Shown in pieces: positions 50,487 through 61,363 of a stretch of DNA of 64,000 nt. Position numbers and translations under genes: made by a program. The notes beneath the pieces are model-generated. The model did no database searches. It had not been told where the DNA came from and saw only the letters and a list, made by a program, of their open reading frames with translations. The DNA is from Haemophilus paracuniculus. Its GTDB lineage: Bacteria > Pseudomonadota > Gammaproteobacteria > Enterobacterales > Pasteurellaceae. Location: NCBI RefSeq assembly GCF_002015115.1, contig NZ_MUYA01000007.1, positions 62,001 through 126,000 on the forward strand, in the 5' to 3' direction. How positions within the stretch are numbered: the stretch's first letter is position 1; every line of letters starts with the position of its first letter.

Positions 50487-51566
50487 TTATTGATGTTGTT
50501 GTGCGAATTTTTGCATAAAGTCGATGAGGGCTTGCACCCCCTCAATCGGCATTGCGTTGTAGATTGAGGCACGCATTCCGCCCAGAACTTTATGCCCTTT
50601 CAAAGCGTGCAAACCGCAAGCGGTGGCTTCCGCCACAAATTTTGCGTTGAGTTCATCATCGCCTGTGGTAAAGGTTACGTTCATCAATGAGCGGTTTGCT
50701 TTCGCCACTTCGTTGCGGTAGAAGGTGCTGTTATCCAGATATTGATAAAGCAATTCCGCCTTGGCTTGATTGCGTTTTTCGACCGCTGTCAAACCGCCGT
50801 TCGCCAATAGATGTTTGAACACGAGGGAACAGAGATACCACGCAAAAGTTGGGGGGGTGTTGATCATTGAATCGGCATCACGCTGGGTCGCATAATTCCA
50901 AATGGACGGCGTGGCTTGGCGAGCCTTGCCGATCAGATCATCTCGGATAATCACAATCGTAATCCCTGCTGGACCGAGATTTTTTTGCGCCCCTGCGTAA
51001 ATCACGCCGAATTTGCTGATGTCGATTTGACGGGAAAGAATGTTGGACGACATATCCGCCACCAACACTGCATTGCCGACCTTTGGAACCTCAAAAATTT
51101 CCACGCCGCTAATCGTTTCGTTCGGGCAGTAATGGACATAATCGTAATTGTCGGCGATCTCACTAAAATCAAGGCGATCCACACGCAATTCGCCCTCGGC
51201 AAGAATGTTGATTTCATCAATTTCGGCAAAATTGCGCGCCTCTTTCGCCGCCGTTGCCGACCAATGTCCGCTGGTTAAATACAACGCCTTGCCTTTCTCG
51301 CCAATCAAATTCATCGGCAACGCTGCAAACTGCCCTCTCGCACCGCCCTGCAAAAACAGGATTTGATAATTGTCTGGCACATTGTACAAGGCACGCAAAT
51401 CCGCCACCGATTGCGTAGCAAGTTCCATAAACAACTTACCGCGGTGGCTCACTTCCATCACCGAAGTGTGCTGATCCTGCCAATTCAACAGCTCACGTTG
51501 AGCCTGCTCTAACACGGCAGTCGGCATCATCGCCGGCCCTGCACTAAAATTATAGACTTGTGTCAT
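50487..51566 (-). CDS. serC: Phosphoserine aminotransferase
   Basis: 359 residues starting MTQVYNFSAGPAMMPTAVLE. PLP Lys in YAGAQKNLGPAGITIVIIR (about 197); NETISGVEIFE and a late VLGGMRASIYNAMPIEGV are family-typical. It makes phosphoserine from 3-phosphohydroxypyruvate (serine synthesis) and serves pyridoxal phosphate synthesis. In enteric bacteria it heads serC-aroA; here it precedes aroC instead and aroA follows hisC. Confidence 0.97.
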   Translation of the reverse strand: MTQVYNFSAGPAMMPTAVLEQAQRELLNWQDQHTSVMEVSHRGKLFMELATQSVADLRALYNVPDNYQILFLQGGARGQFAALPMNLIGEKGKALYLTSGHWSATAAKEARNFAEIDEINILAEGELRVDRLDFSEIADNYDYVHYCPNETISGVEIFEVPKVGNAVLVADMSSNILSRQIDISKFGVIYAGAQKNLGPAGITIVIIRDDLIGKARQATPSIWNYATQRDADSMINTPPTFAWYLCSLVFKHLLANGGLTAVEKRNQAKAELLYQYLDNSTFYRNEVAKANRSLMNVTFTTGDDELNAKFVAEATACGLHALKGHKVLGGMRASIYNAMPIEGVQALIDFMQKFAQQHQ

Positions 51567-51646
51567 TGTGTTTGCCTCTTTATAAAGTGAATTTAAAATG
51601 GATTTATTCTAACTAAAAGCCTTGAATTTGTGGGAAATTTTTTGCA

Positions 51647-52942
51647 TTAAATCTCGTTTTTCCCTGCCATTATCCCCTCAATATCCGCAATCTCTTTCGG
51701 GCAGCCGCAGGTGAGGTTCTTATTGCCGTATTCGGTAATCAAAAGGTTGTCCTCAATCCGAATACCGATCCCCTTGTATTTTTCTGGCACATTCGCACCG
51801 CTTGCAATGTAAAGCCCTGGTTCGACCGTCAGCACCATTCCGACTTCAAGGGGGCGATCTCGCTCTTTGCCGATTTCGCCCACGTCGTGCACGTCCAGCC
51901 CCAACATATGCCCCAAGCCGTGCATATAGAATTGGCGGTAGGCTTTGTCGGCAATTAACTGCTCAACTTCGCCCTGTAAAATGCCTAATCGCACCAGCCC
52001 TTCGGTCATAATACGGAGCGCTTTGTCGTTCGCTACCTTGATTGAGCTTTGTGGCACAAGCAGTTTTGTCGCCTCTTTCAAGGCTTCTAGCACGATTTCA
52101 TACAATTCCCGTTGGGCTTCGGAAAATTTGCCGCTAATCGGAATGGTGCGGGTAATATCGCCCGCATAATGTGCAAATTCCGCCCCCGAATCGATCAGCA
52201 ATAAATCCCCCGCTTTCAGCACCTGATCGTTCTCGTTATAGTGCAAAATGCAAGCATTTTCGCCGCTCGCCACGATATGATTGTAGGCAGGGAAACGTGC
52301 CCCAAAGCGGGAAAACTCGTGCTGAATTTCGCCCTCAATTTCAAATTCATAGCGGTTTGGGCGAGTTTGTTTCATCGCTCGAAGATGGGCTAACGCTGAA
52401 ATATGGCAAGCCTGCTGAATCAGAGCGATTTCGGCGGTGGATTTAATCAACCGCATTTCCGACAGCATCGGCTGCCAATCGATCGGTTCGGCAAAATGCT
52501 TCGCCACTAGCGCATCGCCCCACGTTTGCACGCCTTTGGCGTAGTAACAAGCGGTCAGATTTTGCGTTTTTTCCGCAAAAATTGCCTCGATGTTTTCAAT
52601 ATCAAACGCATGATCGACATTCAACGCCTGCGGTGCATTTTCCACGCCTAAACGGCGACCGTTCCACGTTTCCATCAGCGGATCTTTGTTGCGAACGAAA
52701 ATCACGCTTTCCGCCCTACCCTGCCGTTTAATTAGCAACAACGCCGATTTTGGCTCGCCAAAACCCGTTAAATACCAAAAATAACTGTCGGCACGGAACA
52801 GATAATCGCAATCCGCATTACGGCGTTTTTCGGTTTCGGTAAAAATGATGAACGCCGAATTGTCTTGCATTTGCTCAAACACACGGCGGCGGCGGTCGAT
52901 AAATTCTTGTGGGGGAAGTTGGGCGAGATAAGCGAGATCCAT
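51647..52942 (-). CDS. pepP: Xaa-Pro aminopeptidase
   Basis: 431 residues starting MDLAYLAQLPPQEFIDRRRR. The N-terminal aminopeptidase-P domain (about 1-170) is followed by the pita-bread metalloprotease fold with both metal-binding Asp (LLIDSGAEF and AGDITRT), the His of HGLGHMLGLDVHD, and the two Glu residues in VEPGLYI and IRIEDN. It removes N-terminal residues before proline using Mn. I chose the ATG at 52942 behind AAAGGAAC. serC follows after 80 bases without a terminator. In E. coli pepP is linked to ubiH, which is not next to it here. Confidence 0.95.
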   Translation of the reverse strand: MDLAYLAQLPPQEFIDRRRRVFEQMQDNSAFIIFTETEKRRNADCDYLFRADSYFWYLTGFGEPKSALLLIKRQGRAESVIFVRNKDPLMETWNGRRLGVENAPQALNVDHAFDIENIEAIFAEKTQNLTACYYAKGVQTWGDALVAKHFAEPIDWQPMLSEMRLIKSTAEIALIQQACHISALAHLRAMKQTRPNRYEFEIEGEIQHEFSRFGARFPAYNHIVASGENACILHYNENDQVLKAGDLLLIDSGAEFAHYAGDITRTIPISGKFSEAQRELYEIVLEALKEATKLLVPQSSIKVANDKALRIMTEGLVRLGILQGEVEQLIADKAYRQFYMHGLGHMLGLDVHDVGEIGKERDRPLEVGMVLTVEPGLYIASGANVPEKYKGIGIRIEDNLLITEYGNKNLTCGCPKEIADIEGIMAGKNEI

Positions 52943-53016
52943 AAATGTTCCTTTTGAAAATAATTGAAATTTTCGCATAGCCAGCGATGATTTGGGGTAA
53001 AATACCGCATTTTTGA

Positions 53017-53760
<744 letters not shown>

Positions 53761-53773
53761 AACTTTTATAAAC

Positions 53774-53808
53774 AAAAAGGCTTTTTCAAAAAATGAAAAA
53801 GCCTTTTT
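53774..53808. terminator. Bidirectional terminator between cmoA and rplY
   Basis: A near-perfect 15-bp stem, AAAAAGGCTTTTTCA and its complement, with a short A loop and T runs on both strands. Confidence 0.95.
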
Positions 53809-53823
53809 ACTTAGATGGCTAAA

Positions 53824-54111
53824 TTAAGCACGTTTGAAGTCTAAGTGAACCAATTTTGGCTTGGTTGGGTGGCGTTGAATCGCTTGTACTTTTACTTGCT
53901 CTTCTTTGCCAGCAACAACGATGGTTAAAACTTCGTTGTAGAACGCATCTTGTGCTTGTGCGTTGTTTACTTTGTCGTGATCTAACACGATTGATACAGG
54001 CTCTGCGTTACCACCGTAGATGATTGCAGGCACTTGACCATTATGACGCAGGCGGCGGCTCGCACCCTTACCTTGCGTTGAACGAACTTCTGCTTCAAAT
54101 TTGAATGACAT
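53824..54111 (-). CDS. rplY: 50S ribosomal protein L25
   Basis: 95 residues starting [20 protein letters not shown] with [15 protein letters not shown]. It is the short single-domain L25 that binds 5S rRNA, as in enteric bacteria and Haemophilus, without the C-terminal CTC extension. The gene stands alone, leftward. Confidence 0.98.
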   Translation of the reverse strand: MSFKFEAEVRSTQGKGASRRLRHNGQVPAIIYGGNAEPVSIVLDHDKVNNAQAQDAFYNEVLTIVVAGKEEQVKVQAIQRHPTKPKLVHLDFKRA

Positions 54112-54231
54112 AGTTTACATCTCTATAAAAATGGGAAAATCCCGTTAAGTTACAAAATAGCAGGCGACCCAGCTATTTCACGAATACTTCGACTAAAAAG
54201 TCGAGGGCGAATTATAGTGAGTTTGTCGCCA

Positions 54232-57200
54232 TTAGTCAAACTCAAAACGATAGAATAAATCGACCGCTTGGTTGATGCTCGACATCCATTGCAAATACAA
54301 ACTTGGGGCGAGGCGATAACGTAAAGTCAATTCCGTGAGTGGGGCAAAAATCCCGACCCCATATTTCACTTTAAAACGTGGGGTAAAGTTACCGCTTACC
54401 ACTACTTTGGTGTTATCGCCAATCCCTGCGGTGGTTACGCTAAGGTCAGAAATGCCGAATGCACTACCTACCCCACCGACTAATTTACTGCTTTTCGACA
54501 GGCTCATACTGAGTAACGCTGCGGCGATTGAGTTGCTTGACCCTGCATCGCCACTATTTTCAAGGGAACGCCCCGTCAAAATATAGGATAAGGCTTGATC
54601 CTGCGACATTGACGGCTCAGAAAATACTTTAACCTCTGGGCTATCCGCCAAGCCCGTAATGCGTAGCCCCGCCACCACATTGGGGTTTTCCATTGCTTCT
54701 GGATTGCGGATCGCCTCGATGTTGAGGGTCGGCTGAGACGGCAAGCCCGCAAAGGTAATTACCCCACGGCGAATTAACAAATCTTGCCCAAAGGACGCAT
54801 AACGCCCATTTTTGAGATTGACTTGCCCGTATAAGCCCAACCCTTGTTTGCCTTGACGAACGGTAATCAAACCGTCTAAATCAGTTTTGAGATCATAGGC
54901 ACTTAGTTTCACATCGTTGCCGATATTGATTTTCACATTGGCTTTAACCGCCATTCCCGAGCTTTTCGGCTGAACAGGAATATCCAATTTGGTGGTTTTC
55001 TTCGAGACATTCGTGCCGTCAATAATGATTTCATCATCGCTGACCGTTACCGCACTTTCTGGCAAACTTTCCACCTCAATTCTCGCCCACGGAATATCAA
55101 TAGTGCCGCCAAGCACTAGCTCTTTCGGGTTGGCTTTTACTTCGATATTTGGGGTAAATTCCACTTTTGCCATATTCGGAATTTCAACCCTAAATCTATC
55201 CGCTTTCGCACTGATACGGGTTTGCCACGCATCCAGTTTCCGCCAGTTCGCGTCGCCCTCTAAATAAAGGGCACTTTGATCCGTTTGCACTTTTCCGCTC
55301 AAAGTCGAACTCGTGCCGTTAAAGTTAATGTTCAAATTACCGTTAGTAACGTCAAACGGCATTGAAACGGATTTCGCTTTCAGGTTGGTTAAATTAAATT
55401 GACCGAATAACAACGGCGAAAGTGCCGTTCCCCCAACGGTTAAGCGAGCATTGATATTGCCATTGACGGATTCGCCACTGGATAAGAGCGGTTTAACCAG
55501 TTGCAGATTGATTTGATCGATATTGATCGAACCCGATAACGCACGTTTTTGGGCAATATCTTTAATCACTAAATCCGTGTTCAAACGCCCATTATTCTCA
55601 ATTTTAACGTCCGTTTTCAGTTTTAAATTATTATCGGCAAGGTTCGCTACCACTTTCACGGGGGTTAACGTGAGAGGGAATTTTTTGCCCTCTAATTGCT
55701 GAACGAATTTAATCCCATTGGAATTTAATTCCACGTTTACTTGGGGCTGTTTATTTTTAAACCAAGAGGCATCGCCTTTGGCATTCACTTGCCCTGTTAA
55801 TTGGCTGTCTGGGCTTAAATACTCTTTGATCGCCGCCAAATCAAAATTGCGAATTTCAAACGGCACATTCCCCTCTTGTCCTGCGTTAAAGGCACGCGGG
55901 AAACAGAGGTTTAATTTCGGATTTCGCCAGCAATGTGCCGACACATTCGCATTGATCTGCTTGTTGTTATAAGTGAGGTTGATCGCCTGATCATTTTTCC
56001 AGTCGCCGACAGGGGATTGAATGGTAATGTTACTCAACTGCCCTTTCCAGACCTGTTGCAAGCGGTCGAATTTCCCCGAAATTTGCAAATTCGCCCCCAC
56101 TGGCGTGCCTTTTGAGGTCAGTTGCAATTTGTGATCCACCTCACTGCCCGAAGCCAAAATGGTGGCGTTATCCACTTTCACATCGCCAAACGCAAATTGA
56201 CGCACCGCCAATTCCAGATCACCTTGAATAGTTTTTTCGGTGGTTACTTTGCCTTTTGCGGTCAGGCTATTCAGTTTGAATTGATCGTAACTCACATTAT
56301 TCGCCACCAAATCCAAATTCAAACTCGGCTCGCTCACTTTACCTAATAAACGCACATTGCCGTTGATGTTGGCTTTGAGATTTGGCACTAGCCCTTGCAA
56401 ATTCGGGGCTTTAATATCCGCCACAAAATCGGATTTTTCGCCTAAAATCCCTTTCATTGCGATGCTATTTTCGCCGTAAATCAGCGTGGCGTTATCCACG
56501 TTGAGTAGGGTTTTGGAATCCGCTTTTAACGCACCTTGCAACTGCAAATTTTTCTGCATTAAGTTGCCTTTCATATCCATATTGGATACGTCCACCGACC
56601 ATTCATCGCCTTTCTCGCCACGCCCTGCATAGCCTTTGCTATTCAGCACGCCCGACAAAATTGCCGCCCATTCAGGGGTGAGGGATTTGGTGTTAATGCC
56701 GTCCAGTTGAGCTTTGGCGTCCCACTCTACCCCATTTTGCCAATCGACTTTCCCCACCAAATTCGCTTTGCCTTGCAAGGCGTTGAGGGTTAAATCGCTT
56801 AATTCAAATTGGGTTAATTCCCCTTTGCCTTTCAGTTGCAAATCGGCAGTTGGAATCCCCATTCCACTCGCATTCAGGCTAGTATCTAACTGATAATTAA
56901 GCAAATTTCCCGATAACGCCAAATTTACATTTTTCAATTTAAGGGGATCAACGCCCTTTTCTGGGACAAATGGATACGTTACATTGTCGCTTTTTATCGT
57001 TAAATTGAGGGGCGTTTTGGGTTGCGATAATTGCACATCACCCTTAATTGAAGCCGCAACCGCCCCTTTGGTCTCAATCGCTAACTTCGTTTTGCCGAAT
57101 AGTTCGCCGTCCAAGTTCGCTTTGACTTCGCTTGCTGGCAATTTAAATTCAGGCAAAGCTGGCGAATTAGCGGTAAACGCCCACGCAAGGGGGTAGTTTC

Positions 57201-58137
57201 CGTCTAATTTTAGCGACCCTTTGCCTGCGATATTGCCCTTGTCGGTTTTCACATCAAATTTGCGTAGCTCAACTTTTTCCTCGTCCGACTGCCCTTCAAT
57301 CAATGCAGAGGATACTTTAACGAGGGATTGTGGCGAGCCAAACGAGCCGTCTTTATTTTTGACTTTTTGCTCAATCTGAATATTTTTCGCCTCAATTTTA
57401 GGCACAGCTACATTCAGCGGTAATTTGATCGGATCGAGCTTCGTCAAAATCGGTTTTGCCAGTTGGGCTTTAATCTCTTTCCAATCCACCGCTTTTTTGG
57501 CTTTTGCCGATTTTTGCTCAGAACTCACCGCTTGTGGGGCGAGAGAAAGGGTCAAGCCCTCAATGGTGGTTGGCGAAAGTTGAATATCTTTCTCTTTGCC
57601 CGAAATGCCCGATTGAAAACGTTGCAAACTTACGTCCATTTCATCGACTTTCACTTGCACATTTTCGAGCGAGATATTTTTCACGGAAACGGGAATCGGC
57701 AATTTGATTTCGCCCAGCGGTTTGCTTTCCTCTTGGGATTGTGGCAATTTGCTGGTATCGACCGCCACCGACACATCTTTCAAGGCAAGATTTTCAAGGC
57801 ACGCCTCTTTTTTCATCACACATTGGAAACCAATATGGATATTCGCCTCGCCTGCATTGACTTCCACGCCGTCCATTGTGTATTTGGCGTTCGTGAGCTT
57901 TAAGCCGTCTTGTAGCGTTCCCTCAATTTGGCTGAACGTGAGCTGATTATTCAAAAATCGCTCGACCATTTGTAATGCCGTGCGTTGCCCTGCCCCTGAA
58001 ATCAAAAAGGCGATCAAGCCGATTAACAACAGCAATAACAGCCCAAAAATTCGGCAAAACCAATGTTTTTTCTTCGCTTTTGGTTTGGCTGGCGGTGGCG
58101 ATTGTTCTGATTGAATTTGTTCGATTTGTGGTTCCAT
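54232..58137 (-). CDS. tamB: Translocation and assembly module protein TamB
   Basis: 1301 residues. An N-terminal cytoplasmic tail and one membrane anchor (about 27-48: IFGLLLLLLIGLIAFLISGA) are followed by a very long beta-rich AsmA-like groove. The C-terminal TamB domain (about 960-1301) ends in SSINQAVDLFYRFEFD. It spans the periplasm with TamA in the outer membrane and moves phospholipids or helps insert outer-membrane proteins. Its ATG directly abuts the tamA stop, with no intergenic base. Several uptake signals lie within the frame. Confidence 0.95.
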   Translation of the reverse strand: MEPQIEQIQSEQSPPPAKPKAKKKHWFCRIFGLLLLLLIGLIAFLISGAGQRTALQMVERFLNNQLTFSQIEGTLQDGLKLTNAKYTMDGVEVNAGEANIHIGFQCVMKKEACLENLALKDVSVAVDTSKLPQSQEESKPLGEIKLPIPVSVKNISLENVQVKVDEMDVSLQRFQSGISGKEKDIQLSPTTIEGLTLSLAPQAVSSEQKSAKAKKAVDWKEIKAQLAKPILTKLDPIKLPLNVAVPKIEAKNIQIEQKVKNKDGSFGSPQSLVKVSSALIEGQSDEEKVELRKFDVKTDKGNIAGKGSLKLDGNYPLAWAFTANSPALPEFKLPASEVKANLDGELFGKTKLAIETKGAVAASIKGDVQLSQPKTPLNLTIKSDNVTYPFVPEKGVDPLKLKNVNLALSGNLLNYQLDTSLNASGMGIPTADLQLKGKGELTQFELSDLTLNALQGKANLVGKVDWQNGVEWDAKAQLDGINTKSLTPEWAAILSGVLNSKGYAGRGEKGDEWSVDVSNMDMKGNLMQKNLQLQGALKADSKTLLNVDNATLIYGENSIAMKGILGEKSDFVADIKAPNLQGLVPNLKANINGNVRLLGKVSEPSLNLDLVANNVSYDQFKLNSLTAKGKVTTEKTIQGDLELAVRQFAFGDVKVDNATILASGSEVDHKLQLTSKGTPVGANLQISGKFDRLQQVWKGQLSNITIQSPVGDWKNDQAINLTYNNKQINANVSAHCWRNPKLNLCFPRAFNAGQEGNVPFEIRNFDLAAIKEYLSPDSQLTGQVNAKGDASWFKNKQPQVNVELNSNGIKFVQQLEGKKFPLTLTPVKVVANLADNNLKLKTDVKIENNGRLNTDLVIKDIAQKRALSGSINIDQINLQLVKPLLSSGESVNGNINARLTVGGTALSPLLFGQFNLTNLKAKSVSMPFDVTNGNLNINFNGTSSTLSGKVQTDQSALYLEGDANWRKLDAWQTRISAKADRFRVEIPNMAKVEFTPNIEVKANPKELVLGGTIDIPWARIEVESLPESAVTVSDDEIIIDGTNVSKKTTKLDIPVQPKSSGMAVKANVKINIGNDVKLSAYDLKTDLDGLITVRQGKQGLGLYGQVNLKNGRYASFGQDLLIRRGVITFAGLPSQPTLNIEAIRNPEAMENPNVVAGLRITGLADSPEVKVFSEPSMSQDQALSYILTGRSLENSGDAGSSNSIAAALLSMSLSKSSKLVGGVGSAFGISDLSVTTAGIGDNTKVVVSGNFTPRFKVKYGVGIFAPLTELTLRYRLAPSLYLQWMSSINQAVDLFYRFEFD

Positions 58138-59937
58138 TTACAGCTCTGCCCCTAACCCAATATAAAACTTAATGCCTTTTTCTTTATTTGGCGAACGCAC
58201 TGGGGTGGCGATGTCAAATTTGACCGCCCCAATCGGCGAAGCCCAACGCACGCCCACGCCGACACCACTATTTAGGTTGGTGCTTTTGAAATCGTTCGCC
58301 GCCAAGCCCGTATCATAAAAGGCTGCCGCCCACCAATTTGGGTAAACTTGATATTGATATTCGGCGGTTGCCGTCATCAAATGTGAACCGCCCGTGAGTT
58401 TGCCGTCTTTATCCCGTGGGGAAATGTTTTTATAGCCGAAACCCCGAATGCTATTGTCGCCCCCTGCGAAGTAACGCAAGGCTGGCGGAATGCGTTGAAA
58501 TTCCCCTGCTTTCATATAACCGAGTTCGCCTCGTAGGAAGAAACGATGATTATCGAAGAAAGTGCGAATCCAAGCGGTTGAAAATTTGGCACTATAAAAA
58601 TTCACGTCCGACAACCAAACTTTATTACCCCAATTTACTGTTAATTTGTGGGATTCGCCCCATAGCGGAAAACGGTTGCCATCTGACCGCTTGTAACCCA
58701 CGGAAGCGGTCGGATAAATCAATAAAGTTTTAAATTTGTCGTTCCCCTGCGTAAAGGCATCGTAACGGGCTTTCACCCCCGTTGAAAAAGACCAACCCGT
58801 TTCGCTGTTCCAAAAACGTTGGAAACCTAAGTTTGCCGCCGTGGATTTGGTATCGTTTCGGTTTTCTCGCTCAATTCCCCCCGAAATTTGGTAATACTGA
58901 TAGATCGGATCTTTCTTCACAGGAATGTTGTAACCAAATTCAAAAGATTGGCTAGGCTTAGAGAGATAAGTGTTGGTTTCTAAGCTATGCCCTCGATCAT
59001 TAAGCCACGGCTTTTTCCAGTTAAGTTGCAGGCGTGGACCGTCATCGGTGGCATAGCCGATCCCGATTTCCACATCATTTTTCTTGCGAGGGTAAAAACG
59101 AACATCAAGATCCACCACCTTATTTTTTTCGTCAATATCTGGCTCAACCAACACGGACGAGAACCAGTTACTCGAAGAGTAATCGGTGGTGAGGGTGGAT
59201 AAATCGTTGGCGAGATAAGGATCGCCCGATTTAATTTTGAGGATATTTTCCAAATAATCTTCCCGAATTTGGCTATCCTTAAAGGTAATTTTGCCGTAAT
59301 GGTAGCGGTCGCCTGTGTCGTAGCCCAAACGCCAATCGGCGGAATGCTCTTTCGGATAAACTTCCAAGCGATGATAAAGCCATTCCGCATCAAAATAACC
59401 CCGCTTGTAAGCCAGCCCCTCTAAGCTACTTTTAAAACTATCGTAAACATTATGTTCGAGGATCGCCCCTTTTTTCGGGGCGGTTTTGACTAACTGCTCA
59501 AAGGCTTCATCGGTTTTGCCCTGCCCTGTGATGTTGATCTCAGTTTCGTCAATTTTGACACGCTCTTTATCGAGTTCCACATTCAGCACTAACAATGGCT
59601 TTTTGCCCGCCCGTGGCGTTTCGACAAATTGATATTTGGTGTTGTAATAGCCTTTGGCACGCAGGGCTTTATCCACCTGCTGCTGTAATTGATATTGAAA
59701 ACGCTCTGAGCCATCTCGTTCTTCATTGGAAAAACGATCCACGAAGATCTTCACATTATCCCACGCCTCGGGGGCTTGTTCTTTAATCCCCTTAATTTCC
59801 AAATCAACCTTTGCCTCAACTTGTTCGGTAGCTTCTTGTTCGCTTGCTTCTTGCGTTTCCGTTGAGGTGGTTTCTTCCGCTAACGCCATTGTGCTAAATG
59901 CCAATAAACAGCAAGCCGTTAAATAATCTAATCGCAT
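58138..59937 (-). CDS. tamA: Translocation and assembly module protein TamA
   Basis: 599 residues of the Omp85 family starting MRLDYLTACCLLAFSTMALA (signal peptide). Three POTRA domains lie at about 55-275, and a 16-strand beta-barrel fills the rest, with the family motif RYFAGGDNSIRGFGYKNISP. An unusual acidic Thr/Glu-rich stretch (about 21-50) lies right after the signal peptide. It works with TamB, whose gene follows without a gap. I chose the ATG at 59937, preceded by AAGGGGAA. Confidence 0.95.
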   Translation of the reverse strand: MRLDYLTACCLLAFSTMALAEETTSTETQEASEQEATEQVEAKVDLEIKGIKEQAPEAWDNVKIFVDRFSNEERDGSERFQYQLQQQVDKALRAKGYYNTKYQFVETPRAGKKPLLVLNVELDKERVKIDETEINITGQGKTDEAFEQLVKTAPKKGAILEHNVYDSFKSSLEGLAYKRGYFDAEWLYHRLEVYPKEHSADWRLGYDTGDRYHYGKITFKDSQIREDYLENILKIKSGDPYLANDLSTLTTDYSSSNWFSSVLVEPDIDEKNKVVDLDVRFYPRKKNDVEIGIGYATDDGPRLQLNWKKPWLNDRGHSLETNTYLSKPSQSFEFGYNIPVKKDPIYQYYQISGGIERENRNDTKSTAANLGFQRFWNSETGWSFSTGVKARYDAFTQGNDKFKTLLIYPTASVGYKRSDGNRFPLWGESHKLTVNWGNKVWLSDVNFYSAKFSTAWIRTFFDNHRFFLRGELGYMKAGEFQRIPPALRYFAGGDNSIRGFGYKNISPRDKDGKLTGGSHLMTATAEYQYQVYPNWWAAAFYDTGLAANDFKSTNLNSGVGVGVRWASPIGAVKFDIATPVRSPNKEKGIKFYIGLGAEL

Positions 59938-59981
59938 TAAATTCCCCTTTTTTCTAAAATTTTCCAACATCTAACCGCTTG

Positions 59982-61157
59982 CTATCGCACTAATTTGAGT
60001 GGATTTACTGCCGTTCCTTTTTGAGTAATACCAAAATAGAGTGCCGCTCGGCTTTGACCGCCCGAGTTGCCGACACTTGCAATCACTTGCCCAGCTTGAA
60101 CACGGCTACCTTTTCGCACCGATAAGGATTGGTTAAAGCCGTAAAGCGAAATATCGCCGTTGCCGTGATCGATGCCGACCATTTGCCCGTAGCCTTGTAG
60201 CCAATCGGCAATAATCACACGTCCTGCGGCAATGGCTCGCACCGGCGAACCTTGCGGGGCTTGGATCACAATCCCATTCCAACCATTACCAAACGGCGTA
60301 ACCACCTTGCCCGAAACAGGCATCATATATTTGCCCGATTTCGCCAAGCCCGAACCTGCTCGCACCTGCTGTTTTTCCTGCTCGGTGGCTTTGCGGTTCT
60401 GCTCTTTGTTGGTTTTTTCTTCCAGTTTGGCTATCGCCTCTTTTTCTTGGCGTTCTGCCTCTTGTTTCGCTTTCGCAAGTTGATCACGCAACGCTTTTTC
60501 GTTACTGCGTAACGCATCTAGCCGATTTTCATCTTGGGCGAGATCTTTATCAATCGAACGTAACGTACTTTCACGCTCGTTTTGCACCTTTTTCAACTCT
60601 TTTTCTTGCTTTTTCTGATCAGAAAGTTGCACCTGCTGACCTTTTTGTTGCCCGCGTAATTCATCACGGCGAGCTTTTAATTCTGCTTGGGTTTTGCGTA
60701 ATTCGTGAATCGCATCAATTCGCACCTGATTCATATTTTTGTAATAGGTACTCATTCGATCTGCTTCTTTGGCATCCGCCGACAGCAATCGCTCTAAAAT
60801 AGAGGGGTGAATCCCCGAACGGTATGCCGAATCAAGCTGTGCTTTTAACCGCTCTTTCTGCTCTGCCTCTTGTTTTTCTAGCTTTTGAATTTCTTGCTCG
60901 GTGTTTTTAATCGTTTTACGAATTTCCGAGAGGCTCATTTCCGTGCGTTGCAATTTATCCAGCACTCGCCCCATTTCAATTTCTTGATTTTTTAAGGTCG
61001 ATTGCAACGAATCACGCTTTTTGCGTTGTTCGGCAATTTTGCTCTCTTGCTGTTTAATTTTTTGCTGGGCTTGGGAAAGATTGGTATTCGCCACCGCAGG
61101 CACGGCAACCACCGCCCCGAGCGAAATAAGCAAAATAGATAAACGATGAAATTGCAC
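59982..61157 (-). CDS. envC: Murein hydrolase activator EnvC
   Basis: 391 residues. A signal peptide (QFHRLSILLISLGAVVAVPA) leads to long coiled coils (about 30-255) and a C-terminal LytM/M23 domain (about 275-391). The LytM active site is degenerate: the first metal His is replaced in TPFGNGWNG and the late His-x-His is changed to LYFGI. It therefore should not cut peptidoglycan but activate the amidases at the division site. I chose GTG at 61157, which has AGAGGA six bases upstream; an in-frame TTG at 61175 precedes that ribosome site. It is divergent from bioD and upstream of tamA-tamB. Confidence 0.92.
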   Translation of the reverse strand: MQFHRLSILLISLGAVVAVPAVANTNLSQAQQKIKQQESKIAEQRKKRDSLQSTLKNQEIEMGRVLDKLQRTEMSLSEIRKTIKNTEQEIQKLEKQEAEQKERLKAQLDSAYRSGIHPSILERLLSADAKEADRMSTYYKNMNQVRIDAIHELRKTQAELKARRDELRGQQKGQQVQLSDQKKQEKELKKVQNERESTLRSIDKDLAQDENRLDALRSNEKALRDQLAKAKQEAERQEKEAIAKLEEKTNKEQNRKATEQEKQQVRAGSGLAKSGKYMMPVSGKVVTPFGNGWNGIVIQAPQGSPVRAIAAGRVIIADWLQGYGQMVGIDHGNGDISLYGFNQSLSVRKGSRVQAGQVIASVGNSGGQSRAALYFGITQKGTAVNPLKLVR

Positions 61158-61363
61158 GGTAAATCCTCTACTCAAATCCGAAAACGAAAGAAAAATCTGA
61201 CTATTCTAATCAAAATGGCTCTAAATAACTATATTAGGATTTATTTCCACCCAAAATGTTCCATTTATCCCGAATAAAGTTGACGTTTTTTGATCGAACG
61301 CAGAAAGTTTTGTTAAATTTTACGCTAAACTATTAACAATTTGTATGTTTTGAGGATAGAAAA

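Noticed and set aside
54180-54231. Hairpin TCGACT/AGTCGA just beyond the tamB stop as a terminator
   Set aside because: The stem is only six pairs and is followed by no T run in the tamB direction; it may belong to the rplY promoter region.
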